The notes under the pieces are model-generated. The model saw nothing but the letters and a program-made list of their open reading frames with translations. It was not told the DNA's origin and searched no databases. A program made the translations under genes and the position numbers. From the IMG/VR virus record IMGVR_UViG_3300044695_005215, positions 1 through 24,271 of that record: 24,271 nt of DNA; one strand, written 5' to 3'. Positions 1 through 6,348 of the stretch are shown here, one piece after another (position 1 is the stretch's first letter; the number at the start of each line of letters is the position of its first letter). The DNA is from a virus.

Positions 1-181
1 CCTCTCCAAGTAGATAAAAAACAAAAGCAAATAACATAGCAACAATCGTTTCGGGAATAAGTAAAGAAGAATCAGAAATACTCCATTTTAATTCTGCCAT
101 CCATAACCCGTAATTGTGTATTAACTGAAAAACAAGGAATGCCAAAAAGAACGCAAATATACTTTTAAATAATTTTTTCAT
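1..181 (-). CDS. Small membrane protein, C-terminus cut by window edge
   Basis: The frame opens at an ATG at 181 and stays open to base 1, giving 60 visible residues that begin MKKLFKSIFAFFLAFLVF. Two hydrophobic stretches are visible (about residues 4-20 and 47-58), separated by a polar segment with two Trp, so an inner-membrane protein with at least two spans is likely. It is the last visible gene of the leftward early arm and is preceded by a 27-nt leader repeat also found before the DUF2829 gene. No family is recognised. The hydrophobic N-terminus could instead be an uncleaved signal. Confidence 0.7.
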   Translation of the reverse strand, partial: MKKLFKSIFAFFLAFLVFQLIHNYGLWMAELKWSISDSSLLIPETIVAMLFAFVFYLLGE

Positions 182-185
182 AACT

Positions 186-212
186 TACTTACTCCGGTTG
201 TACCTCCGGCAA
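186..212 (-). repeat. Start-proximal leader repeat, copy 1
   Basis: This 27-nt stretch matches 515-541 at 25 of 27 positions. It lies 4 nt upstream of the ATG of the membrane protein gene at 181. On the minus strand it reads TTGCCGGA, three variable bases, then ACAACCGGAGTAAGTA, so a CCGGAG purine patch sits about 10 nt before the ATG. It may be a duplicated translation-initiation region. Confidence 0.65.
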
Positions 213-247
213 GGTTAAGATGTTTGCGCTTTCGTCCGGAAATCCGG

Positions 248-511
248 TTAATCCAAAATTACCCAATCTTCGGATAGTATATCTGTTTGAGATGCTAGCC
301 AAGGAACTCTGTCAAAATCATTTTTTGTTTCACCAAAATGATTAGTGCTTCCGTTTGGGCATTCCATATAAATATATGGTCTATTCATTTTAGAGTTTTC
401 ATCTGGTACTTGGAGTAAAACATACATTCCTTTTCCATTCCATCCTTGTCTTGCAACTTTTTTACCTTGCTTCAAGGCTTCAATTGCTTGTCCAAAATTT
501 AATTTATTCAT
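248..511 (-). CDS. DUF2829 family protein, candidate anti-Thoeris (Tad2-like)
   Basis: This 87-residue protein has the DUF2829 layout: an N-terminal FGQAIEALKQGKKVARQGWNG segment (residues 6-26), KGMYV (27-31), PYIYM around residue 45, and a C-terminal VPWLASQTDILSEDW (69-83). Tad2, a phage protein that sequesters the cyclic-ADPR signal made by Thoeris defence, belongs to this family, so that role is plausible here. Most family members are untested and ligand binding cannot be read from sequence. Length is usual for the family. The start follows a leader repeat shared with the gene at 181 and overlaps the upstream gene by 8 nt. Confidence 0.88.
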   Translation of the reverse strand: MNKLNFGQAIEALKQGKKVARQGWNGKGMYVLLQVPDENSKMNRPYIYMECPNGSTNHFGETKNDFDRVPWLASQTDILSEDWVILD

Positions 512-686
512 ACCTACTTACTCCGGTTGTTCGTCCGGCAACGATAGTTCTTTGCAAATTATTATAGTGCATCAACACATTCCTCGCTGTATTAATCTCC
601 GCATCGGTGCAGGTCGGCTTGTCCGCTTTGCCTAATTTGAAGCGGTGCAAGTGCATTAAGATGTCAACTGCTTTTTGGAGTTCCAT
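504..686 (-). CDS. Small early phage protein, unknown function
   Basis: The reading frame gives 60 residues from the ATG at 686 (MELQKAVDILMHLHRF...). An upstream ATG at 731 would add 15 residues, but they overlap the previous gene without looking conserved. The protein is charged and helical, with no membrane segment or recognised motif. Its C-terminus (AGRTTGVSRYE) is encoded by the leader repeat at 515-541, so the end of this gene doubles as the start region of the DUF2829 gene. Function unknown. Confidence 0.6.
   Translation of the reverse strand: MELQKAVDILMHLHRFKLGKADKPTCTDAEINTARNVLMHYNNLQRTIVAGRTTGVSRYE
515..541 (-). repeat. Start-proximal leader repeat, copy 2
   Basis: This is the second copy of the 27-nt repeat at 186-212, lying 3 nt before the ATG of the DUF2829 gene. 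It falls inside the 3' end of the upstream gene, where it encodes AGRTTGVS. Copy 1 can be read in the same frame as AGGTTGVS, which suggests a segmental duplication of a gene end plus ribosome-binding region. Confidence 0.65.
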
Positions 687-919
687 AGGTTTGTTCGTAA
701 TATTGTTCAGATTCAATATATGGCACACCATTTATTTTCCATTTAGGAACGAATTCATTCCCTTTTATAAAGGCTTGCTCTATCTGCTCTCGGTTCCATT
801 TGGAGTGCATCTTGTTTGAGCCAAAAAAATTTATCAATATCAAGATATCCATCTTCTTCTTCAAGTTTATCTATCTGTTCAATCAGAAATGTGATTGCGG
901 TTTGTTGTTTATTTGCCAT
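664..919 (-). pseudogene. Small early phage protein split by a +1 frameshift
   Basis: From the ATG at 919 the first frame reads MANKQQTAITFLIEQIDKLE... through ALQME, then continues as PRADRASLYKRE and stops. The frame offset by one base continues REQIEQAFIKGNEF...YYEQTYGTPKSS to 664. Joined at the CC at 792-793, the two give one 84-residue protein of a type common in Bacteroidetes phages (helical start with QTA, then an EREQIEQAF-like helix, then a QYY tail). A one-base insertion, a sequencing error or a real +1 frameshift would all give this picture. It overlaps the next gene by 23 nt. Confidence 0.6.
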
Positions 920-963
920 AGTCCTGCTCAAATTGGTTCAAGTCCACCCGGAATCCCCGGAAT

Positions 964-1212
964 TTAATTGGTTGTGGTGTCATATTTATCTCTGTATTGT
1001 TTATTTAATTGATACAATTCGTTTTGATTAGATAATAAAAATACTCCAAGCGGATGCCCGTAATATAAATTGCCATCGTATGAAATCCAATCGCCTGACA
1101 TAAACGCATCGGGTTTCCTATTGTCATCTTGAACTTCTTTCCAAATATCAAACTTCTTTGCAAGTAATCTAACTTTGATAAAATGGGGGAGTAAATTAAT
1201 TACCTTACTCAT
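964..1212 (-). CDS. Small phage protein, unknown function
   Basis: An 82-residue soluble protein beginning MSKVINLLPHFIKVRLLAKK, rich in aromatic residues in its second half (GDWISYDGNLYYGHPLGVF). No membrane segment or recognised motif. The start at 1212 is preceded by a GGGAGGTG purine patch, one of the few good Shine-Dalgarno-like sites in the early arm, and overlaps the upstream gene by 8 nt, suggesting translational coupling. Confidence 0.7.
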   Translation of the reverse strand: MSKVINLLPHFIKVRLLAKKFDIWKEVQDDNRKPDAFMSGDWISYDGNLYYGHPLGVFLLSNQNELYQLNKQYRDKYDTTTN

Positions 1213-1702
1213 ACACCCACCTCCCTTTCACCGTTCCGTCTGGGTTGGTTGCTGGAACACACTCCCAATCCTGCCCAACAGGAATCGAACCATTTATAGA
1301 CTTTTGAATCATCTCCACCTCAATCGCAATCGGGTTGCGTGGGGTTAATATGCGTTCAAAATACTTGCTTAAAACCGAAACGCCCTTATTAAAATCAATT
1401 TCAAGTTCAGTTCTTAACTCTGCCGAAATTGGATTTTTTATCATGTACTCTATTACTTTTGCCATATCCTCCCGGCTAAACTCATACTTCTCACGGGCTT
1501 TGTTGTAGCATTGAACCCCAAAGTCAAAAGAGCCTTTCATGGATGGACTCATTGACTCTAAATTTAAATAGTCTGGCAATCCCATTAGGTTCTTAACAAT
1601 TGCCTCCACACCATCTTCCTGACCTCGGGAACATGGTGGCAACTTATACCCAGCCAACTCAGGGCAGGTAAGGTCGGTGGTTAGTTTGAATCGTTTTGTC
1701 AT
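1205..1702 (-). CDS. Conserved-looking phage protein, unknown function
   Basis: A 165-residue soluble protein from the ATG at 1702 (MTKRFKLTTDLTCPELAGYK). A start at 1714 is possible, but 1702 lies one base after the stop of the tiny upstream gene, which favours it. The middle (FSREDMAKVIEYMIKNPIS) looks helical and the C-terminus carries two short Trp-containing strands (GQDWECVP, GRWVYE). No catalytic motif is recognised. Confidence 0.72.
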   Translation of the reverse strand: MTKRFKLTTDLTCPELAGYKLPPCSRGQEDGVEAIVKNLMGLPDYLNLESMSPSMKGSFDFGVQCYNKAREKYEFSREDMAKVIEYMIKNPISAELRTELEIDFNKGVSVLSKYFERILTPRNPIAIEVEMIQKSINGSIPVGQDWECVPATNPDGTVKGRWVYE

Positions 1703-1703
1703 A

Positions 1704-1823
1704 TTACTTCCCATACTTTACAATGCGTTCAACATAATATTCAGGCAAGTTATACGCCTGAGCCAGTGCCGGTATCGTTATACCGAGCGAGTAAAATTGT
1801 TTGATGTAGTCGTTCCGTTTCAT
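1704..1823 (-). CDS. 39-residue helix-turn-helix-like protein
   Basis: A short frame beginning MKRNDYIKQFYSLGITIPAL and ending VERIVKYGK. The segment GITIPALAQAYNLPEYYVERIVK resembles the helix-turn-helix of recombinases or sigma-like regulators: a turn, a small helix with ALA, then a second helix. The ATG overlaps the upstream stop as ATGA and the next ATG follows one base after its own stop, so it sits in a tightly coupled string. At this length the HTH assignment is suggestive only. Confidence 0.6.
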   Translation of the reverse strand: MKRNDYIKQFYSLGITIPALAQAYNLPEYYVERIVKYGK

Positions 1824-2008
1824 AGCACAATCATCTCGGTAAAGTTATCATCTGCCCCACTGATTCGGTTCTGCCAAAATTGGACAAACGCTTGCAGGTC
1901 TTGGTTGGGTCGGTTCTTGCTGAACCACCTCGCCAATCGCTCCAAGTCGTAGCCGGGGAATAGGTCGGAACTGACAAAATATTCGGTGTTGTTAATCCAG
2001 ATGGTCAT
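1820..2008 (-). CDS. Small phage protein, unknown function
   Basis: A 62-residue protein (MTIWINNTEYFVSSDLFPGY...FTEMIVL) with Trp, Phe and Asp scattered through it and no recognised motif. It ends with a 4-nt ATGA overlap into the next small gene. Its ATG overlaps the stop of a possible 13-codon upstream frame (2046-2005, MQTIELHGKTTRP). Confidence 0.65.
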   Translation of the reverse strand: MTIWINNTEYFVSSDLFPGYDLERLARWFSKNRPNQDLQAFVQFWQNRISGADDNFTEMIVL

Positions 2009-2048
2009 GGTCGTGTTGTTTTGCCGTGTAGTTCGATTGTTTGCATAT

Positions 2049-2474
2049 TCAGAATAACGAGGTTTGGTCTGAATTGGTTACATTATTTTTACGATTCTTA
2101 ACCCTGTTAGGCATATCGTATCGGTTGTGGCATCTTTGGCACATGGCTTTTAGATTCGAGTAATCGTTGTTGCTGATGTCGTGATCAAGGTGAGCAATGG
2201 TTAGGACGATAATAATTAACTTATAATCATCATCACTATACTCGTTGCAATGTTTAATAAGTTGAATTGCATCCATGTATTTTAACTCGCCAAACCCTGC
2301 TTTGTCGTGCATTTCATTTCCAGCGGTACGCTGAAATATTCCATTTAAATCACGATAACCAACCGCATAATTCTCCACTCCACAGCACTCACATTTATTA
2401 TCAGCCCGTTTAAGAATATCCGGTCTGATTCGTGATTTCCATTCCGGGTGATATAGTTTATAATCAATTGGCAT
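2049..2474 (-). CDS. HNH endonuclease-like protein
   Basis: A 141-residue protein from the ATG at 2474, which shares one base with the upstream stop (TAATG). An earlier start at 2507 would overlap that gene by 34 nt. It has a CECC pair near the N-terminus, then AHLDHD and NLKAMCQRCHNRYD near the C-terminus. This is the HNH pattern: a zinc-binding Cys pair on each side of the His-Asp-His region that holds the catalytic metal. Proteins like this nick or cut DNA and in phages serve in packaging or as mobile genes. Its place in the early arm argues against a packaging role. Confidence 0.85.
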   Translation of the reverse strand: MPIDYKLYHPEWKSRIRPDILKRADNKCECCGVENYAVGYRDLNGIFQRTAGNEMHDKAGFGELKYMDAIQLIKHCNEYSDDDYKLIIIVLTIAHLDHDISNNDYSNLKAMCQRCHNRYDMPNRVKNRKNNVTNSDQTSLF

Positions 2475-3205
2475 TATTTCGGTCGTGTTGTTTTTGATAA
2501 TTTCCAATCTAATCCGGTGGGGAGGGTGAATTTAGATGGGCAAGTTTCAACCACCCATACTTTTGTAAGGCATTCTGACCCATACCAAAAACCTCTTCCA
2601 TCTTCATCAAAACAATGCACATCCGCCCAAATCGGTGCATTACTCCAATCCACGCTGTATGGGTTGGGTTCGGTTGTTACCGCCTCGTGTACGGCTACAT
2701 GGTATTGGACTTTCTGGCGTATCGGCGTGTAAAACGCTTCCATGTGCTTTACATCTTGCATGATTGACCCAAGTGGTTTCTCATTCGGGTCAAGGTTGTG
2801 CAATTTGACTTTGAGATACATTATTTCGGTTTCCTCGTCACATTCCTCCTTCTTACAAAACTCGTAGCCATCTGGAAGCAGGTGGGAATAGTCGGTATTG
2901 TATTTGTCCCGACCGAACGGAATAATCTCCCCATCCATCCTGCGACAATAAGCCCAGTCTGAGGTGATGTAATTTTTCCCAAGCAGATAGTTCTTGGTCG
3001 TGTTGGATTTGTTTTCCCAGACGCATTTGTACGGACTGGATTTGAAGCCAAGGAACTTGATGAAGATTCGCTTATGCCACTCTTCTAAGTCGTCCGATAC
3101 CCATACAACCTCGCCCAATTCGGGAAAGTAAGTGTCGGCTTGTTTCAATTTGTCTAACTCTGCTTGGAGTTGATTGATTTGGTTTTGGATTTCTTTTGGT
3201 GTCAT
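2474..3205 (-). CDS. Phage protein with N-terminal coiled coil, unknown function
   Basis: A 243-residue soluble protein. Residues 4-23 (KEIQNQINQLQAELDKLKQA) form a short coiled coil. The rest is rich in Trp, Tyr and acidic residues, with a CKKEECDEE patch near the middle, and looks like a beta-rich fold. Such coiled-coil-plus-Trp-rich proteins occur in Bacteroidetes phage early regions without known function. It is coupled to the HNH gene by TAATG. Confidence 0.75.
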   Translation of the reverse strand: MTPKEIQNQINQLQAELDKLKQADTYFPELGEVVWVSDDLEEWHKRIFIKFLGFKSSPYKCVWENKSNTTKNYLLGKNYITSDWAYCRRMDGEIIPFGRDKYNTDYSHLLPDGYEFCKKEECDEETEIMYLKVKLHNLDPNEKPLGSIMQDVKHMEAFYTPIRQKVQYHVAVHEAVTTEPNPYSVDWSNAPIWADVHCFDEDGRGFWYGSECLTKVWVVETCPSKFTLPTGLDWKLSKTTRPK

Positions 3206-3212
3206 ATCTGGT

Positions 3213-3560
3213 TTAATTAGTTTCTTTCCTTATTGCCCACCCTGCCTCAATCGCTCCGAATGTGTCGATGTGGATAGACCATAGGTAGCGGAGGTATTTG
3301 GTAGCCATATCAATGACCTCCGTAGTGCTATCCCATATTTCATATACATTACCCAACTCCTCCTCCGTCATATCGTTCGGGTGGCGCAGGATGGGTTGAA
3401 CTGATTTAAAGCCTTGTTCCGACTCGACTATGTCGTGAAATGTGCAAGTGCCATCTGAATAAACAGAGTGCATTTGTGCCGTAATTGTGCCATCTATAAG
3501 GCATTCCACCCCATACGGCAAATACGCACACAGGATTTCGAGTTTAGTTTGTTCGTTCAT
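3213..3560 (-). CDS. Conserved Bacteroidetes phage protein (YLPYG...ILRP type)
   Basis: A 115-residue protein with the order seen in a widespread uncharacterised family of Bacteroidetes phages: an N-terminal LCAYLPYGVECLIDG, a central HDIVESEQGFKSVQPILRHPNDMTEEEL, and a C-terminal LRYLWSIHIDTFGAIEAGWAI. No catalytic residues are evident. The start is preceded at a fixed distance by the TTTATACGGGTTT element also found before two other early genes. Confidence 0.8.
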   Translation of the reverse strand: MNEQTKLEILCAYLPYGVECLIDGTITAQMHSVYSDGTCTFHDIVESEQGFKSVQPILRHPNDMTEEELGNVYEIWDSTTEVIDMATKYLRYLWSIHIDTFGAIEAGWAIRKETN

Positions 3561-3565
3561 ATTAC

Positions 3566-3578
3566 TTTATACGGGTTT
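3566..3578 (-). promoter_or_regulatory. Fixed-distance start element, copy 1
   Basis: On the minus strand this reads AAACCCGTATAAA and ends exactly 5 nt before the ATG at 3560. Identical 13-nt copies sit at the same distance before the genes starting at 5449 and 5668. The fixed spacing argues for a role in translation start, or for a leaderless-type promoter with TATAAA close to the start. Confidence 0.65.
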
Positions 3579-3582
3579 GGTG

Positions 3583-3843
3583 TTACTTTGTTACATTATT
3601 TACAAACTCATTCGCCTCAGCCATTGCCTGAATTATATCGGCAAGGGCGTTGATGTAGTCCGATACATTGTCCATGTAGTAAGTTTCAATTTCGAGCGTC
3701 CTGTTGGTAAATGAAAACTCGTTCCTTGTTGAGTTATACCATAGCAGATACATCGGGTTGTTCTGATTCGATATTGACACGCCACAATTAATCGACCTGT
3801 TGTCGTCAATGCGGATGCCACTGGATAGGGTTTTAGTTGTCAT
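3583..3843 (-). CDS. Small phage protein, unknown function
   Basis: An 86-residue soluble protein. The first half reads like beta strands (GIRIDDNRSINCGVSISNQNNPMYLLWYN) and the second half is helical (YINALADIIQAMAEANEFVNNV). No motif is recognised. It starts two bases before the end of the methyltransferase gene region and is co-oriented with it. Confidence 0.68.
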   Translation of the reverse strand: MTTKTLSSGIRIDDNRSINCGVSISNQNNPMYLLWYNSTRNEFSFTNRTLEIETYYMDNVSDYINALADIIQAMAEANEFVNNVTK

Positions 3844-3845
3844 GG

Positions 3846-4670
3846 TTAGAATAGGGTTGGGTGTAATTTATTCGCTTTGGTCTTAGCAAATCCAAACTCT
3901 TTTATGTCTGCTTTTATTTGCTTCTCCTCGGCAAGCCATGCAGACGCTTTCAGATAAAACTCTTTTTTAATTTCAAATCCGTAACCCTTGCGATTCAATC
4001 TTTCTGAAGCAATCAATGTTGAGCCACTTCCGCATACTGGGTCAATAACAACATCGCCTTCATCAGTAAATAATTCGATAAGCGTTTTCAAAAGTTCAAC
4101 TGGTTTTTGAGTTGGGTGTATTTTTTCGCTTTCGTTATCTCTTGGCCAGTCGAAGCAGTTGAATATCATTTTGCCTTTATTCCTGAACTTTGGCAACTTA
4201 TCACGATATAAAAGCAGTCCATATTCACAATTACCAACTATCTTCATATTTGCTTTTAGCACCTGAGCGGAAAAGTTTTTCCTGAACACTAAATTGATAT
4301 AATTATTCAGTCCATATCTTTTTGCCAACTCAATTAAATACATTTGTTGGTCAAATGCACAGAATATAATCATACATGGTGCTTCTCCTTTTTGTCTTGG
4401 CTCGCCATCAACTTTTATTTTCTTTGGCTCGGCTTTCAACATTGTGCTACAAAAGTGCATAAACTCGGCAGGCCTGAAATCTTCATCGGTGTCGAAGAAT
4501 GATTTGCCAGCCAATGCACTTTCGCCATTTGAATTGTCTCCATCCTTATACCAAGCAGGATTTGAAGCATAAGCATTATTGCCAAGATTATACGGAATGT
4601 CCGCAATAATAAGTTGTGCTTTTGGTATCGCATACCCTTTGTAGTTTTGAAAGTGGTCTCTAATTATCAT
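3846..4670 (-). CDS. DNA N6-adenine/N4-cytosine methyltransferase, beta-type motif order
   Basis: A 274-residue protein from the ATG at 4670, which overlaps the upstream gene by 11 nt and has AAAGAGA a few bases ahead. Starts at 4688 or 4763 are also open. Motif IV is DIPY (24-27) rather than the common DPPY. HPTQKP follows at 185-190, then the SAM-binding DPVCGSG at 210-216. Catalytic motif IV before the SAM motif I defines the beta class of amino-methyltransferases. No endonuclease partner is adjacent, so it is probably a solitary enzyme protecting phage DNA or altering regulation. Target sequence cannot be inferred. Confidence 0.9.
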   Translation of the reverse strand: MIIRDHFQNYKGYAIPKAQLIIADIPYNLGNNAYASNPAWYKDGDNSNGESALAGKSFFDTDEDFRPAEFMHFCSTMLKAEPKKIKVDGEPRQKGEAPCMIIFCAFDQQMYLIELAKRYGLNNYINLVFRKNFSAQVLKANMKIVGNCEYGLLLYRDKLPKFRNKGKMIFNCFDWPRDNESEKIHPTQKPVELLKTLIELFTDEGDVVIDPVCGSGSTLIASERLNRKGYGFEIKKEFYLKASAWLAEEKQIKADIKEFGFAKTKANKLHPTLF

Positions 4671-4971
4671 TTGAATGTCTCTTTGCATGTTCCAACTTAA
4701 ACTGCCTGATATGCTCGCAGTATATTTCGCATATGCCCGATTCCTGAGCGGTAATAACATCAATCAAAATATCATTCTCCCGTATGGAATAGTTCAGCAT
4801 CGCCCGACTTTCAATATACTGGTCTCTCCAATACATCTCCATTTCTCTTGAATTATCCCGACTGATACTTGTACTTATCCAAGCGAAAGATAATGCGATA
4901 CAAAGCACGGCAAGGGCATAGAATCCGACCTTATAGAAGAATCGGTATGTATAACTATTGGGCATTTCCAT
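4660..4971 (-). CDS. Single-span membrane protein, unknown function
   Basis: A 103-residue protein with one clear transmembrane segment at about residues 16-34 (VGFYALAVLCIALSFAWIS) and a charged helical remainder, giving a short N-terminal tail and a long soluble C-terminal domain. The C-terminal part has paired Cys (GICEIYCEH). It overlaps the methyltransferase at its 3' end and the upstream gene at its 5' end. The topology recalls small spanins or membrane-tethered regulators, but the early-arm position does not favour a lysis role. Confidence 0.7.
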   Translation of the reverse strand: MEMPNSYTYRFFYKVGFYALAVLCIALSFAWISTSISRDNSREMEMYWRDQYIESRAMLNYSIRENDILIDVITAQESGICEIYCEHIRQFKLEHAKRHSNDN

Positions 4972-5449
4972 CCTGCACCTCCTTATCTACAATTATGCCA
5001 ATCCACCATCCGTCTATTCCGGTGTAATTCCGCTCGATATTATCAACCTTGAAGCAGGTATGCCCGTAGTCGTTGCGGTATAGTTTGAAAGCGTTGTGTC
5101 CTGAATAATTAAACTCCTTCTCCATTTTGAGCAGTTCGTCAATGTCCCATCCATCCAGAATCAACTCGGGCATGATAAGTTGGAAGAAGTATTGTCCCCT
5201 GAATGATTGATACGGCATCACGAACCAGTCCCGATAGGCTTGTTTCGGGGTTATTATACCCTGCCTGATTTCCAATACCTTGTTATTCCTGATGTCATTC
5301 AGCAGGAATGAATGGTACTTGTACGGATTGGAGTGGTCAATCGAGTGTGGCTCGATATAAGCGGTTCGACCATCTGGAAGTTGGAAATGATACAGCCAGT
5401 CTAAGTTGTCTGGGTGCGTTTCGGTGATAGTGGTGTTGAATGGTGTCAT
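4955..5449 (-). CDS. Phage protein, unknown function
   Basis: A 164-residue soluble protein, rich in aromatic residues and His (LDWLYHFQLPDGRTAYIEPHS, KLYRNDYGHTCFKVDN, GIDGWWIGIIVDKE). No motif is recognised. It overlaps the next gene by 17 nt, and its start carries the fixed-distance TTTATACGGGTTT element. Confidence 0.72.
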   Translation of the reverse strand: MTPFNTTITETHPDNLDWLYHFQLPDGRTAYIEPHSIDHSNPYKYHSFLLNDIRNNKVLEIRQGIITPKQAYRDWFVMPYQSFRGQYFFQLIMPELILDGWDIDELLKMEKEFNYSGHNAFKLYRNDYGHTCFKVDNIERNYTGIDGWWIGIIVDKEVQDGNAQ

Positions 5450-5454
5450 ATTGG

Positions 5455-5467
5455 TTTATACGGGTTT
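5455..5467 (-). promoter_or_regulatory. Fixed-distance start element, copy 2
   Basis: The same 13-nt minus-strand sequence AAACCCGTATAAA, ending exactly 5 nt before the ATG at 5449. The spacer differs from the other copies (CCAAT here, GTAAT or GTAAC there), so only the 13-nt core and its distance are kept. Confidence 0.65.
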
Positions 5468-5479
5468 GAAGTGAAAAGG

Positions 5480-5668
5480 TTATTCAGGTATTTCAATGTC
5501 AATATTATCAATAACTTTATCAAGTACTCTAACACTACCTTCGCATGCAACTATCGCAGACAATACGACATCCTGAGTTTTTGGATTAATTAATACTTGA
5601 CGGCAATTGCCATCATCGAACTTTCCAACAATTACTATGTGTTTTAACTTCGGTTCTTTTTTTGCCAT
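5480..5668 (-). CDS. Small phage protein, unknown function
   Basis: A 62-residue soluble protein, basic at the N-terminus (MAKKEPKLKHIVIVGKFDDG) and acidic at the C-terminus (NIDIEIPE), with probable beta strands throughout. No motif is recognised. Its start carries the third copy of the fixed-distance leader element. Confidence 0.65.
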   Translation of the reverse strand: MAKKEPKLKHIVIVGKFDDGNCRQVLINPKTQDVVLSAIVACEGSVRVLDKVIDNIDIEIPE

Positions 5669-5673
5669 GTTAC

Positions 5674-5686
5674 TTTATACGGGTTT
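5674..5686 (-). promoter_or_regulatory. Fixed-distance start element, copy 3
   Basis: AAACCCGTATAAA on the minus strand, ending 5 nt before the ATG at 5668. It lies in the short gap after the DnaA-like gene (stop at 5690), so it would act on the downstream gene only. Confidence 0.65.
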
Positions 5687-5689
5687 AAA

Positions 5690-6124
5690 TTATTTATGTT
5701 TCACATAGTCCATTAATCTTTGCCACGCCTCGATAGTATCTGGGTCGCCAATATCCAACCTATTACAAGCCTCCTGATATGCGTGCCTGATTGTGCTTTG
5801 GTCTTTGCCTCCGAAAACCTGACCAATCATTGTGAAGTCGTAATTCGGGTAATTATCGACAAAGTATTTGACCAGCACGAATCGGACATTCACCGCATCG
5901 TATCGCTGGGAAGTAATTACATCTTCCATCGTCATTTTGCGTTCAGGAATACGAACTACCTCGTATTGTCTTGTCGTGCGTTTCGTAACATCAAACGACC
6001 TGATAAAGCCGTTAAACATATCGAGTTGAATCGTTGGCGGTGGTATCTCTTCCATCTTGCTCAGAAGCCATTGGTCTACGGTGGCTTGTCCGTACAATTT
6101 TACGCAGATTTGGTAAGTGGTCAT
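5690..6124 (-). CDS. DnaA domain IV-like DNA-binding protein
   Basis: A 144-residue protein whose C-terminal part, about residues 66-122, looks like the DNA-binding domain IV of DnaA: MEDVITSQRYDAVNVRFVLVK, then the signature IGQVFGGKDQSTIRHA at 100-115. In DnaA this helix-turn-helix plus basic loop reads DnaA boxes. The AAA+ ATPase domain is absent, so the protein should bind DNA without ATP-driven assembly. It may recruit or mimic DnaA at the phage origin, or compete for host DnaA boxes. It overlaps the upstream XRE regulator by 4 nt, so the two are probably co-expressed. Confidence 0.82.
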   Translation of the reverse strand: MTTYQICVKLYGQATVDQWLLSKMEEIPPPTIQLDMFNGFIRSFDVTKRTTRQYEVVRIPERKMTMEDVITSQRYDAVNVRFVLVKYFVDNYPNYDFTMIGQVFGGKDQSTIRHAYQEACNRLDIGDPDTIEAWQRLMDYVKHK

Positions 6125-6318
6125 TTGCTCAATTTTATCTCAATCCCCAACAAGTTAAATATCTGCAACATCCTGAACACGGGCAGTTGGGTCTTGCCCT
6201 GTTCAAGTCGCTGGTATGCCAACAAATTCATGTTGAGCATTTCAGCCATGTCGGTTTGCTTATACCCCCTTTCGGCTCGGGTGGTGCGAATTAGGTTGAT
6301 GATGTCGAATTGTGTCAT
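6121..6318 (-). CDS. XRE/Cro-type transcriptional regulator
   Basis: A 65-residue protein that is almost only a helix-turn-helix domain: IRTTRAERGYKQTDMAEMLNMNLLAYQRLEQGKTQLPVFRML carries the Cro/C1 pattern (Q-T-D-M-A-E-M-L, turn, then A-Y-Q-R-L-E-Q-G). There is no dimerisation or protease domain, so it resembles a Cro-like repressor rather than a CI. It overlaps the DnaA-like gene. Operators are not identified; the palindrome at 6798-6817 upstream of the adjacent HNH gene is a candidate. Confidence 0.85.
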   Translation of the reverse strand: MTQFDIINLIRTTRAERGYKQTDMAEMLNMNLLAYQRLEQGKTQLPVFRMLQIFNLLGIEIKLSK

Positions 6319-6348
6319 TTGTTTTTATCTTTAGTAGTCAGGACAGAA

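Noticed and set aside
154-161. TATATTTG on the minus strand, a promoter-like box.
   Set aside because: It lies inside the coding region of the membrane protein and lacks a -33 element at the right distance.
5720-6334. A 204-codon open frame on the plus strand.
   Set aside because: It lies opposite the DnaA-like and XRE genes, which have clear motifs, and its own translation has no family pattern.
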